From a bacterium (lineage in GTDB: Bacteria; Desulfobacterota; DSWW01), in assembly GCA_028277985.1 (NCBI GenBank), contig JANQFG010000249.1, positions 1-64,000 of the forward strand: DNA of 64,000 bases, in the 5' to 3' direction. A program made the translations under genes and the position numbers. The notes beneath the pieces are model-generated. The model was given only the letters and a program-made list of their open reading frames with translations, was not told where the DNA came from and did not search any database. Positions 10,458 to 20,357 of the stretch are shown piece by piece (the stretch's first letter is position 1; the number at the start of each line of letters is the position of its first letter).

Positions 10458-10522
10458 AGGACGAAACCCCGCGACTCGTCCTCGTCGTCGTCCTCGTCCT
10501 CGAAATCGGGCACGGGCACGGC
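10458..10522. repeat. Low-complexity (TCG/TCC)n repeat
   Basis: gactcgtcctcgtcgtcgtcctcgtcctcgaaatcgggcacgggcacgg immediately after stop codon. Confidence 0.6.
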
Positions 10523-10529
10523 CAAGAAA

Positions 10530-10580
10530 AAAAAAGGGGACAGATCTATTTTTTCGAAAAATAGATCTGTCCCCTTTTTT
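10530..10580. repeat. Perfect palindrome AAAAAAGGGGACAGATCTATTTTT-tcg-AAAAATAGATCTGTCCCCTTTTTT; REP-like element, also usable as bidirectional terminator
   Basis: 24-bp perfect arms with 3-nt loop, flanking A/T tracts, between convergent genes. Confidence 0.9.
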
Positions 10581-10589
10581 CCTTTTTTT

Positions 10590-11435
10590 TCACCCTTCCT
10601 CTCCTACCTTCGCCTCCACGATACGGTACGTGCATTCCCCCAGGGGAGGTTGATAAGCCGACGTGTTGAGCTCGGCGAGGTCGAGTTCGTGAGCCTCATC
10701 GAAGCCGCAGCCTACGAGGAACCTGCGGGCATCGGCCACCCGCTCGAACAGCTGATCGTCGAATGAGCGGCCCACCATGCGGCCCAGGGTCCTGATGAAG
10801 GTATTCGTCAGGAAGGGGAGTTGCGGAAAGTTCTCCCGCGCATAGATATCCAGCAGGTATCGGCCGCCTCCGTGGGCAAGAAGCAGGGAGTGGATGTTCC
10901 GAAAGGCTTTCCGTTTCTCCGGCATGTTGAAGTAGTCGGTAACCCCTTCGGTAACCACCGCCACACGGTCGCCCGGCCTCGGCATCTCGGGCAGGGTCTT
11001 GCTGAAATCCTCGGCCAGCAGATCCACTGTTCCGAGAAAGTAGTTCGGGGGGTAAGGGAATCCGCCTAAAGCGCGCCTCTTCGCCGCCACCATGTTCGGA
11101 AGGTCCACCTCGATGTACCGGAGGTCCGGATCCGCAGAGGCAAACGCTATTCCCCGGGGCGAAAGCCCGGCTCCGATCTCGACGATGCAGGTGGGCCGGA
11201 TCTGCCGAAGTCTGGCCTCTTGGGCGTAGTGACGGACGAACAAATACTCATTGTGCAGACGAACGGCAGGGCCGAGAAACCCGAAGACGCGGAGCAGGGG
11301 CTCCATGGCCCTGAACATCAGCCGGCCTTGTTTCGTCTCGAACAGGTCCGCCTTGTCGAAGCGCGCCTCCACCCATGCGTGGGAAGTGAAGTAGGCCGGT
11401 ATTCCGATTCGCTGATTGCCTTCTGTGGGTTTCAT
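10590..11435 (-). CDS. Class I SAM-dependent methyltransferase, leucine carboxyl methyltransferase-like
   Basis: IVEIGAGLSPRGIAFA SAM motif; LCM-like YIEVDLPNMVAAKR; start MKPTEGNQ. Confidence 0.75.
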   Translation of the reverse strand: MKPTEGNQRIGIPAYFTSHAWVEARFDKADLFETKQGRLMFRAMEPLLRVFGFLGPAVRLHNEYLFVRHYAQEARLRQIRPTCIVEIGAGLSPRGIAFASADPDLRYIEVDLPNMVAAKRRALGGFPYPPNYFLGTVDLLAEDFSKTLPEMPRPGDRVAVVTEGVTDYFNMPEKRKAFRNIHSLLLAHGGGRYLLDIYARENFPQLPFLTNTFIRTLGRMVGRSFDDQLFERVADARRFLVGCGFDEAHELDLAELNTSAYQPPLGECTYRIVEAKVGEEG

Positions 11436-11449
11436 TCTATCGTTCACCC

Positions 11450-12286
11450 CTAGGACCACGGGCGAATGGTCATCATTCCGGATAGCTGCGCCTTTACCGG
11501 GTTCACGTTCTTGTAGACGTGGTCCCCGATCCGACGCATGCGCTCCTGCTCCTCTTCGCTCATCGGCCCCAGCTCCAGCGCCTCCAAGTCCTCCTGCAGT
11601 TGCATCATGCTGTTCGGGCCACACACGGCCAAATGGACCTTCGGATGTGCAAGTACGAATCGGTAGCAATCGGCAGCAGAGGGTGGTGGTTCGCCGGCCG
11701 GCATATTGGAGGATTTCATCAGGGATCCCCAGCGGGTGTTCGTAAAGGAGACCACACCGGGACTGTTCTGTTCGGGCAGTTGATCGAAAACCTCCCTTTC
11801 CGCTCCCCGGTGGGCGGCATTGTACCGGACGTGGAAAATGTCGATTCGCTTGTCCTTTTCAAGCTCCGGGAACAGGTGGCGATCGTGAGCGGACAAGGCG
11901 GAGAATCGAACGAGACCGTCCCCCTTCAGCCTGGAAACCTGGTCGATCAACTCGACATCAGGCTTCTTGTTGTGCCAGCCGAGGAGCAGCACGTCGAGAT
12001 AATCGATGCCGAGTTGCTTGAGGCTTTTCTGCACCTCCTTTGATAATTTTGACGGGCTGCGGGTTGTAGTATGTGCAACGATGACGAGGTCGTCTCGCTT
12101 TCTTCTCGCCGCGCTCCGGATTCCCCGGCCCATCTTCTTGGTCTTCAAGGCTCCCCAGTAAAGGTAGTTCACGCCTCTATCCACCGCCTCTTCCACCATG
12201 GCCTCGTTCGTGCCGTAGCTCGAGGCGATCCCTATTGGGCTGACCGACAGCCCGGTCCGTCCAAGCGTCACCCTCTCGAATCCCAT
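11450..12286 (-). CDS. Aldo/keto reductase family protein
   Basis: MGFERVTLGRTGLSVSPIGIASSYG; YLDVLLLGWHNKKP; AKR-like architecture. Confidence 0.85.
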   Translation of the reverse strand: MGFERVTLGRTGLSVSPIGIASSYGTNEAMVEEAVDRGVNYLYWGALKTKKMGRGIRSAARRKRDDLVIVAHTTTRSPSKLSKEVQKSLKQLGIDYLDVLLLGWHNKKPDVELIDQVSRLKGDGLVRFSALSAHDRHLFPELEKDKRIDIFHVRYNAAHRGAEREVFDQLPEQNSPGVVSFTNTRWGSLMKSSNMPAGEPPPSAADCYRFVLAHPKVHLAVCGPNSMMQLQEDLEALELGPMSEEEQERMRRIGDHVYKNVNPVKAQLSGMMTIRPWS

Positions 12287-12520
12287 GGGCTCTCCCTCCT
12301 TTCCTGCGCGGTCCGAATCTCGGACGAGTATAGAAACCGGCGCCTTCGCGGTCAATGAACCCCCGATCCGGAAAACACTTGCCATTTTCACCCTGTTTCG
12401 CTAACAGTACGTTGCTGGGGTTCTGTCCCGCTGCCCGGGCCCCTCTTTGCTTGGACAGGCAGCGGGGACGGGCACACGAGGTAATCCCTCGGCTGCAGAT
12501 GCTTCTCTGGGGAGAAAGAC

Positions 12521-13234
12521 ATGCCTTTCGGATCGGCGGCGCCAAGGTGGCTGTTTTCGAGGGAAAGGAGATTCTTCTACTTATTGATCTTTCTTATGGT
12601 CCTCCTCTTCCTCGGCCCGTTCTTGCAGGCGGACGGCGAGGGCTTCACGTTCTACGATCTTCTGGCCACCGCAGTGCTGGTCGTTGGCGCTTATTCGGCG
12701 AGCGGGAAGCTGTCCTCTCTCGTGATCGCCTCGGCAATCTTCGTGCCTGCCGTGGCTCTGATCTGGCTGGACCACTTCGACCCATCCACCTCCTATGCCA
12801 TGGCGCGGCACATTCTCTGGATCCTGTTCTTCTCCTACATTGCTCTCACACTCCTGGTCCACGCGCTCAGGGCGGAGCGGGTGACCTTCGATAAGATCTG
12901 CGCCGCCCTCTGCTCCTATCTCCTGATCGGGACGGTCTTCGCGACCCTCTATTCCTTGCTGGAGTTCCTGGATCCGGGCACGTTCCTCGCAGGCGGCGAG
13001 GTCATCCCTCAAGGGGATCCCAGGGCATTCTATGGGTCCGGTATGGGGCAGGCAATCTACTTCAGCTTCACCACCCTGACCACCCTCGGGTACGGCGACC
13101 TCACAGGAGGGACCGCGGTAGCAAAGAACCTCTCCGTTTTGGAGGCGATCATCGGCCAGATCTATCTCGTCGTCCTCGTGGCCCGACTCGTGGGCCTGGA
13201 AATCTCGCACTCATCTGCGAAAGAATCATCCTGA
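12521..13234 (+). CDS. Potassium channel family / ion channel membrane protein
   Basis: Selectivity filter TTLTTLGYGDLTG in C-terminal two-TM pore; N-terminal TM helices. Confidence 0.85.
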   Translation: MPFGSAAPRWLFSRERRFFYLLIFLMVLLFLGPFLQADGEGFTFYDLLATAVLVVGAYSASGKLSSLVIASAIFVPAVALIWLDHFDPSTSYAMARHILWILFFSYIALTLLVHALRAERVTFDKICAALCSYLLIGTVFATLYSLLEFLDPGTFLAGGEVIPQGDPRAFYGSGMGQAIYFSFTTLTTLGYGDLTGGTAVAKNLSVLEAIIGQIYLVVLVARLVGLEISHSSAKESS

Positions 13235-13325
13235 GCCGCGGGCCGAGCGAACAAGATTTTCGATACTCAACCCATCGAATTTGCTTCAAATAGACGTCTA
13301 GACCCATTTCAGGGGAGAATCCCAG

Positions 13326-15665
13326 ATGATGAACTCAGCAAGAGCGGTGTGGGTGATGGCCTGTTTCTTTCTGCTTGTGACCATACCCCAGGTGGGGATG
13401 GCCGGACAGGTCACGATTGCCGTGGTCCAGGACGGGCCTTCCGAGGAGAATGCGATCCTCGGCTTGATCGAGCCTGAACTGAAACACCTCGTTGGCCGGT
13501 CGGCAGACGTTGTCTTCAAAACGGGGCCCGCCTTTGATGCCCGATGGGAGGCCGGGCGATTCCGAAAAGTGATCGAGAACGCCATGAGAGACAGGCAGGT
13601 CGACCTGGTTCTCGGGATCGGCGCCCTGGTGACCCAGGAGGCGGCCAGGCCGGATTTCAAGTTGCGCAAGCCCTTTGTCAGCGCCACGGCCCTGAACGGC
13701 GATGTGCCCAAGCTCCCCTATTCCGAACAAGATCACACGCTCAAAAAGAATCTGAGCGTGGTGATCATCCCCCAGAGGGCGGTCAAGGACGTGGAGACCT
13801 TCCAGAAGATGATCCGGTTCAAGCGCCTGCACGTGGGACTGGACGACGTGGAGGTCCTCAATCTCTCCGAACTGGAGCCCACCATAGAGGCGTATTCGAA
13901 GCAGCTGGGCGTGGAAATCGTGTCCTTCCCGGTTACATCGGACCCGGAGGAGACCCTTGCCAGGCTGCCCGTGGATGTGGAGGCCTTCTACCTGGTTGCT
14001 CTGGGCCGTATGCCCGGCCATGCCAGGAAGGTCCTGATCGACGGGCTAAACGCCCGGAAGGTCCCGACCTTCAGTAACTTGGGCCCCAGGGACGTCGAAA
14101 TGGGCGCCTTGGCCACCCTGAAGCCGGACTTTCGACAGCAGACGGTCCGTCGGGTGGCCCTGAATCTCTTTCATCTGATCAGAGGACAATCTGCAAAGAC
14201 ACTGCCCGTCTTTCTATTGGTCGACTCCAAACTCCTGATCAACGCCCAGACCGCCGTCGATATCGGCTATCGGCCGGACTACGAGACCCGGATATACGCC
14301 TCCTTCATCAACGAGCAAGCCTTTGAAAGGGGTGCGCAACCCCTCGATTTGCGCGAGGTGCTCCGAATCGCAGAAGAGGGAAACACCTTCCTCACGATCA
14401 GCGACGCTGAGGTGGAGACCGCAAGGCGGGACAGGGAGGTCTCCCGAAGCCCTCTGCTGCCCCAGGTGCTCGCCCGAGGAAGCTACAATCACAACGACCT
14501 GGACAGCGATGTGCGGCTGCTGCCGAACAATCGGGGTATTGCAGGGGTCTCGCTCCAGCAGATGGTCTTTGACGACAGGCGGATCAGCGACTACCGTTCC
14601 TCGGGCCGGATCTACGATGCGGCCCAGTACCGCCGCGAGACCGACCTGTACGACGTCTTTTCCGATGCTGAGCAGGCCTACCTTCTCCACGTGCAGGCCC
14701 GGCTCCTCTATCTCGTACAACTCTCCAACCTGAGGCTCAGCCTGGGGAATCTCGACATCGCACAGATGCGTGTGGACGCCGGAATTTCCGGCAGGGACGA
14801 GGTCTACCGGTGGGAGGCCCAGGTGGCCGAGCAGAGGGCCTTGCTCCTGGCAAGAGAATCCGAGGTCGAGGCGACGAGGATCGCACTCAATCAGGTGCTC
14901 GGCACAGACCAGGGAGCTGCGTGGAGGCCGGAGGCGATCGAGGTGGACCCGGAGGTATTCTATTTTCTCCGGGGGAAGCTGGGTTTCACGACCGGAGAGT
15001 CGCCGGTCGTCTTCGACGCCTTCCGCAAAGCAGCCGTGAGCATCGCGGAGGAGCGCGCGCCGGAAATCAAACTCCTGGACGAGACCATCGATGCCCAGCA
15101 GATCCAGGTGGGACAACGCAAGCGGAGTTTCATCGTACCGAGTGTGAACGCGAATCTCTCCTACGACCGGAATTTCTGGCAGTCACCCGATGACCCGGAC
15201 ATTGGAGACAGGACGTTCCTCGTGGACGTGACGGCCACACTGCCGATCTTCGAAGGGACGCGGAGGATTTACGACCTGAAACGGGAGCAGTCGGTCCTGA
15301 ACGAGCTCAATCGGAGGAGGGCACTGGCAAGAGAGCTGGTGGAAAGAGAAACCCGAACCGCTCTCCAACTCATGGGAAGCTCTTTCCCGAACATCCGGAT
15401 AACACGAACGGCCGAAGAGAATGCCCGGAAGAACCTGGAGATCGTTCGGGAGAAGTACTCCCAGGGTATCGTGAACATCACGGACCTGTTGGAAGCCCAG
15501 AATGCGAGCTTTGCCGCAGAGCAGGCCGCTACGTCCGCAGTCTACCGGTTCATGATCGATCTCGTTGCGTTTCAAAGGTCCATCTCCTTCTTCGAGGACG
15601 CGAAGACAGCCGAGGAGATCGACGCCCTCGTGAACGAATTCCGCCGGAGGATGGGAATGCCGTAG
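13326..15665 (+). CDS. TolC family outer membrane efflux protein with N-terminal ABC substrate-binding-like domain
   Basis: Signal peptide; aa ~25-315 resemble ABC_sub_bind-like periplasmic domain; C-terminal ~430 aa OEP coiled-coil repeats. Confidence 0.8.
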   Translation: MMNSARAVWVMACFFLLVTIPQVGMAGQVTIAVVQDGPSEENAILGLIEPELKHLVGRSADVVFKTGPAFDARWEAGRFRKVIENAMRDRQVDLVLGIGALVTQEAARPDFKLRKPFVSATALNGDVPKLPYSEQDHTLKKNLSVVIIPQRAVKDVETFQKMIRFKRLHVGLDDVEVLNLSELEPTIEAYSKQLGVEIVSFPVTSDPEETLARLPVDVEAFYLVALGRMPGHARKVLIDGLNARKVPTFSNLGPRDVEMGALATLKPDFRQQTVRRVALNLFHLIRGQSAKTLPVFLLVDSKLLINAQTAVDIGYRPDYETRIYASFINEQAFERGAQPLDLREVLRIAEEGNTFLTISDAEVETARRDREVSRSPLLPQVLARGSYNHNDLDSDVRLLPNNRGIAGVSLQQMVFDDRRISDYRSSGRIYDAAQYRRETDLYDVFSDAEQAYLLHVQARLLYLVQLSNLRLSLGNLDIAQMRVDAGISGRDEVYRWEAQVAEQRALLLARESEVEATRIALNQVLGTDQGAAWRPEAIEVDPEVFYFLRGKLGFTTGESPVVFDAFRKAAVSIAEERAPEIKLLDETIDAQQIQVGQRKRSFIVPSVNANLSYDRNFWQSPDDPDIGDRTFLVDVTATLPIFEGTRRIYDLKREQSVLNELNRRRALARELVERETRTALQLMGSSFPNIRITRTAEENARKNLEIVREKYSQGIVNITDLLEAQNASFAAEQAATSAVYRFMIDLVAFQRSISFFEDAKTAEEIDALVNEFRRRMGMP

Positions 15666-15720
15666 CCGCTTGGTCCTGATGCAATGTAAGGAATACTCAG
15701 ATAGGAAAGGAGATGGGCTG

Positions 15721-16818
15721 ATGAGGAATCACAGGTTTTCATTTGACTCGGTTTGCAGGGTCTGGGTCTGCCTCCTGGTCTCTTCGGTGCTGACGGTCGG
15801 AGGCTGTGGCAAGAAGGAGGTGGAGGAGCCGGCTCCCGTGGTCAGGCCCGTGAAGGTCTTCTCCGTAGGAGGCATGGAGTCCGGGAAACTCACCTTTCCG
15901 GGGACCGTCGAAGCCGGTGAAAAGGCCGCCATGAGCTTCCGAGTATCCGGCCGCCTGATCGAGCTGCCGATCAAGGAGGGGCAGGACGTGGAAAAGGGGG
16001 CGCTGATCGGGAGGCTGGATCCGAAGGACTACCAGATTGCCGTGAACGCAGCCCAGGCCGAATACCAGAAGGCCGAAGCGGACTACAGGCGCTATCAGAC
16101 ACTCTACGAAAAGGACGCCGTGCCTGTGGCGGACTTCGATTTCCGCCGTTCCCAGAGGGACGTGAAGAAGGCCCAACTGGACGAGGCAAAGAAGAATCTC
16201 AGCTACACCTACCTGAGGGCCCCTTTTGCCGGGAGTATCGGGAACCGGTACGTAGAGAACTTCATGGACGTGAAGGCGAACGAGGTGATCGTGGACCTGA
16301 ACGACGTGACCAAGGTGGAGATCAAGATCGACGTTCCGGAGAGAATCATCAAGGGCGTGAACGCCGGCATGAAAGCCGATCCCTATGCCGTGTTCGAAAC
16401 GGCACCGGGCAAGAAGTTCCCTTTGACGGTGAAGGAGGTGAGCAACCGGGCCGACCCTGCTACCCAGACCTTCAAGGCGACCCTCGTGATGCCGCAACCT
16501 GACGCGGTGACGCTCCTGCCGGGGATGACCGCTCAGGTGGAGATCTGGGTTTCCGAGGCGGATGAGGCTGGAAAGAAGCTGCAGGATATCATCATTCCCG
16601 CCATAGCGGTCATGGGGGACGAGGGGGGCAACCAGTACGTTTGGGTCGTGAAGTCGGATGAGAAGACGGTTCACAAGAGGGAAGTGAAGGTCGGGGAGAT
16701 GGTCGGAACCGAGGATATTCACATCACCGGGGGGCTCGAGGTCGGCGAGCAAGTCGTCGTGGCCGGGATGACGAAGCTCTTCGAAGGAATGGAAGTCAGA
16801 ATCTGGGAAGAGAAGTAA
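15721..16818 (+). CDS. Efflux RND transporter periplasmic adaptor subunit (lipoprotein)
   Basis: Lipobox VGGCGK; G(R)LIELPIKEGQDVEKGALIGRLDPKDYQ HlyD/AcrA-like. Confidence 0.93.
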   Translation: MRNHRFSFDSVCRVWVCLLVSSVLTVGGCGKKEVEEPAPVVRPVKVFSVGGMESGKLTFPGTVEAGEKAAMSFRVSGRLIELPIKEGQDVEKGALIGRLDPKDYQIAVNAAQAEYQKAEADYRRYQTLYEKDAVPVADFDFRRSQRDVKKAQLDEAKKNLSYTYLRAPFAGSIGNRYVENFMDVKANEVIVDLNDVTKVEIKIDVPERIIKGVNAGMKADPYAVFETAPGKKFPLTVKEVSNRADPATQTFKATLVMPQPDAVTLLPGMTAQVEIWVSEADEAGKKLQDIIIPAIAVMGDEGGNQYVWVVKSDEKTVHKREVKVGEMVGTEDIHITGGLEVGEQVVVAGMTKLFEGMEVRIWEEK

Positions 16819-16864
16819 CCTCGGAACAGCGGGCCGACCGAAACCCGAACAGGGAAGATGACCC

Positions 16865-19800
16865 ATGAACCTAGCCGAGATTTCCATTAGGAAGAACATC
16901 ATCACCTGGACCCTCACCGTCCTGACCCTGGTGCTGGGATATTTTTCCTACCAGAACCTGCCCCGCCTGGAGGATCCGGAGTTCGTGATCAAGGACGCGG
17001 TCGTGCTGACCCCCTATCCCGGTGCTTCGGCTGCAGAGGTGGAGAAGGAGGTTACAGAGAAGATCGAGAAGGCGACCCAGGAGCTCGGGCAACTCAAGCG
17101 CGTGGAATCCTACTCCTCGAGGGGGCTCTCCACGGTGAAGGTGAAGATCAAGGACCAGTACGACAAGCAGAAGCTGCCCCAGGTCTGGGATGAGCTGAGA
17201 CGAAAGATCAATGATGTCCAGGCCCAGCTCCCGCCCGGTGCAGGGCCTTCCCTGGTGAACGATGATTTCGGTGATGTCTACGGGGTCTACTTTGGGCTGA
17301 CCGGCGAGGGCTTCACTCTGGCGGAGCTCAAGAAGATCGCCGAGATCCTCAAGCGGGAGCTCCTCACGGTGCAGGACGTGAAGAAGATCGTCTTCTTCGG
17401 CGATCAGCAGGAGACGGTCTACGTGGAGATGTCCCGGCAGAAGATGGCCTCCCTGGGCATCACCCGGGCCGAGATCTTCGACGCCCTGCAGGCAAAGAAT
17501 CTTCCCGCGGATGCGGGAAAGATCAAGATCGGCAGCGAGCACGTGACGATCAACCCGACCGGCATGTACAAGAGCGAAAAGGAGTTCGGCGACCTTCTCA
17601 TCGCGAGCAAGGGCGGTAAGCTCATCTACCTGAAGGACGTGGCGGACGTCGTGCGGGGCTACGAGGATCCGCCGAGGCGAATCCTGCGTTTCAACGGCCG
17701 GCCGGCCATAGGGATCGCCATCTCCACTGCCCAGGGCGGCAACGTGGTGACCATGGGTGAGGCGGTGGAGAAACGCATCGCAGAGGTCATGGACCTCATC
17801 CCCGTTGGCATGGAGCTCGAGGTGATCTCCCTGCAATCCGCCACCGTGGTCGAGGCCATCAACGGCTTCCTCATCAACCTGGTCGAGGCGGTTGCCATCG
17901 TAGTGGTGGTGCTGCTCTTCTTCATGGGGCTGACGAGCGGGCTGATCATCGGCTTCGTCCTGGTGTTGACCATTGCAGCATCCTTCGTGGTGATGAATTA
18001 CTACGGCATCACCCTGGAGCGGATCTCCCTGGGCGCTCTCATCATCGCGCTGGGTATGCTCGTGGACAATGCCATCGTGGTGGTGGACGGCATGAAGGTG
18101 CGGATGGAAAGGGGCAAGGACGGCCTGGACGCGGCCAAGGAGGTGGTGGGCCAGAATGCCGTGCCCCTGCTGGGCGCCACAGCCGTCGCGGTGCTCGCCT
18201 TCGCCTCCATAGGCGGCATGGACAACAACACCGGGGAATACTGCCGCTCGCTCTACTACGTGATCCTGATTTCCCTCTCCCTGAGCTGGCTCACGGCGGT
18301 CACGTCCACGCCTCTTCTGGTCAAGACCCTGATGAAGGTGAAGAAAACCGATTCGGAAGGCGGTGAGGCGAAGGACCCTTATGCCGGAAAGTTCTTCCAG
18401 ATCTACCGGCGGGGCCTAGTCGCGGCCATCCGGTTTCGGTGGGTCACCATCCTGGTGGTGATCGGCATGTTCCTTACGGCCATGTTCGGGTTCGGATACG
18501 TGAAGAACATGTTCTTCCCGCCGTCCACCCGCCCACAGTTCATGGTGGAGACCCATTTCCGGGAAGGCATTCACATTCGGGAAACCGAGAAGCGGGTCGG
18601 CAAGATCGAGGACTACTTGCGGGAGGTCCAAGGGGTCACGGACGTGATTTCTGCGGTCGGTTCCGGGCACTCGCGTTTCCTGCTCACCTACGACGTCCCG
18701 GTGGATGCTTCGACGCAATATGCAAGCGTCCTGGTCTCCGTAGAAGAATTCAAGGTCATCGAGGAGATCTTCCTGAAGGTTCAGAACGATCTGGAGGAGA
18801 TGTTTCCTGACGCGACCATCAACGTGAAGAAATTCGCCCTGGGACCGGGTGCCGGGGGAAAGATCCAGCTCCGTATCAACGGCCCGGACCCCGGGGTGCT
18901 CCGGGAACTGGCTGGGGAGGCCAGAGCGATCATGGCTTCCGACCCAGGGGTGAAGGCGATCCGCGACGAGTGGGGGGAGAGTGTGAAAGTGATTCGCCCT
19001 CAGCTAGCCGATGACCGGGCCCGCCGGCTCGGGATCGACCGGCCCATGGTCGCGCAGACCCTTCAGTCGAATTTCCTGGGTACCCGGACCGGTGTCTACC
19101 GAGAGGGGATCGAGCTCATCCCCATCGTGGCACGCGCGCCGAAGAGTGAACGGATCTCCATGGACAACATGCGGGACCTGCAGATCTACAGCCCCACGGC
19201 GGACAGAGAGATCCCCATGCTCCAGGTGGTCAACGGCCTCGAGACCGTGACCGAGAACGCCCGCATTTCGCGGTGGCATCGCACCAGCATGATCAAGCTG
19301 CACTGCGATGCCCGGGAGGAGTTGCCCTCCGAGGTGCTGGCACGGATCAAGCCCAAGATCGAGCGGGTGCTCGGGGTGGATGTGGGCGCCTACCTCGGCA
19401 GGAATTTCGGTACCGGCGAGGACCCCTGGGCAGGGCTGACAGCCGCAACCCTTCCGGTCAAGTATGACGACCGTCTGCCGCTGAAGGGCATGCCGGGTTA
19501 CTACATCGCATGGAGCGGAGAAGCGGAGGACTCGGCAGACGCGCAGGCCAAGCTCAGAAGCTACATTCCCATCTACTTCGGCATGATGGTTCTGGTGGTT
19601 ATCTTCCTCTTCAATGCCTACCGGCAGCCTCTCATCATCTGGCTGACCGTGCCCCTCTCCCTCATAGGCGTCACAGCGGGCCTCCTGATCTTTCGCCAGC
19701 CCTTCGGTTTCATGGCCTTGCTGGGGCTGATGAGTCTCTCGGGCATGCTCATCAAGAACGCCATCGTGCTCATCGACCAGATCGATACGGAGAAGAGGGA

Positions 19801-20038
19801 AGGAAAGGACCCATTCTACGCGATCGTCGATTCGGGCGTGAGCCGTATGAGGCCCGTTTCGATGGCGGCCCTCACGACCATCATGGGGATGATCCCGCTC
19901 CTGCAGGACGGGTTTTTCATTTCCATGGCCGTGACCATCATGTTCGGTCTCGGGTTCGCGACGCTGCTCACGCTCATATTCGTGCCGGTCCTGTATGCTA
20001 CGCTGTTCAGGGTACCCACCCCGGCGGATGCGAGGTAG
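16865..20038 (+). CDS. Efflux RND transporter permease subunit (AcrB/MexF family)
   Basis: 1057 aa; two RND repeats; GALIIALGMLVDNAIVVVDGM; LMSLSGMLIKNAIVLIDQID. Confidence 0.95.
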   Translation: MNLAEISIRKNIITWTLTVLTLVLGYFSYQNLPRLEDPEFVIKDAVVLTPYPGASAAEVEKEVTEKIEKATQELGQLKRVESYSSRGLSTVKVKIKDQYDKQKLPQVWDELRRKINDVQAQLPPGAGPSLVNDDFGDVYGVYFGLTGEGFTLAELKKIAEILKRELLTVQDVKKIVFFGDQQETVYVEMSRQKMASLGITRAEIFDALQAKNLPADAGKIKIGSEHVTINPTGMYKSEKEFGDLLIASKGGKLIYLKDVADVVRGYEDPPRRILRFNGRPAIGIAISTAQGGNVVTMGEAVEKRIAEVMDLIPVGMELEVISLQSATVVEAINGFLINLVEAVAIVVVVLLFFMGLTSGLIIGFVLVLTIAASFVVMNYYGITLERISLGALIIALGMLVDNAIVVVDGMKVRMERGKDGLDAAKEVVGQNAVPLLGATAVAVLAFASIGGMDNNTGEYCRSLYYVILISLSLSWLTAVTSTPLLVKTLMKVKKTDSEGGEAKDPYAGKFFQIYRRGLVAAIRFRWVTILVVIGMFLTAMFGFGYVKNMFFPPSTRPQFMVETHFREGIHIRETEKRVGKIEDYLREVQGVTDVISAVGSGHSRFLLTYDVPVDASTQYASVLVSVEEFKVIEEIFLKVQNDLEEMFPDATINVKKFALGPGAGGKIQLRINGPDPGVLRELAGEARAIMASDPGVKAIRDEWGESVKVIRPQLADDRARRLGIDRPMVAQTLQSNFLGTRTGVYREGIELIPIVARAPKSERISMDNMRDLQIYSPTADREIPMLQVVNGLETVTENARISRWHRTSMIKLHCDAREELPSEVLARIKPKIERVLGVDVGAYLGRNFGTGEDPWAGLTAATLPVKYDDRLPLKGMPGYYIAWSGEAEDSADAQAKLRSYIPIYFGMMVLVVIFLFNAYRQPLIIWLTVPLSLIGVTAGLLIFRQPFGFMALLGLMSLSGMLIKNAIVLIDQIDTEKREGKDPFYAIVDSGVSRMRPVSMAALTTIMGMIPLLQDGFFISMAVTIMFGLGFATLLTLIFVPVLYATLFRVPTPADAR

Positions 20039-20084
20039 GAAAGGGCGAAAGGGCAAAGGTAAGAAGGCAAAGGGTCTTAATTGA

Positions 20085-20136
20085 GGGGTCAGGCCGAAAT
20101 ATCAACCCTCTAAGGTTGATATTTCGGCCTGACCCC
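20085..20136. repeat. Perfect palindrome GGGGTCAGGCCGAAATATCAACC-ctctaa-GGTTGATATTTCGGCCTGACCCC (REP-like)
   Basis: 23-bp perfect arms, 6-nt loop, intergenic; preceded by AAAGGNN-type repeats (20038-20075). Confidence 0.92.
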
Positions 20137-20357
20137 TTTGTCCGTGCAGTCTCGAACACCGTGGATGTTGCGGGGAGGCGAAGCAAGCTCCTCCCACCCC
20201 CAGGTTTCTAGCCTGCAGAATCTCCCCATGTTGAACTGAGGATACATTCCCTCCATACTTGATAAGAAGCTCCACATGCGTTTCCGAACGCACGATGTAG
20301 GCAATCGCCCTCATTCCATTCATCTCCGGAAGGGGAGAGAACGCTGGAGTTCTCATC

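Noticed and set aside
10530-10580. Possible CRISPR repeat or attachment site
   Set aside because: Single palindrome with no spacer-repeat periodicity and no cas or integrase genes nearby
15739-16917. 392-aa minus-strand ORF
   Set aside because: His/Leu-rich antisense frame of the RND adaptor
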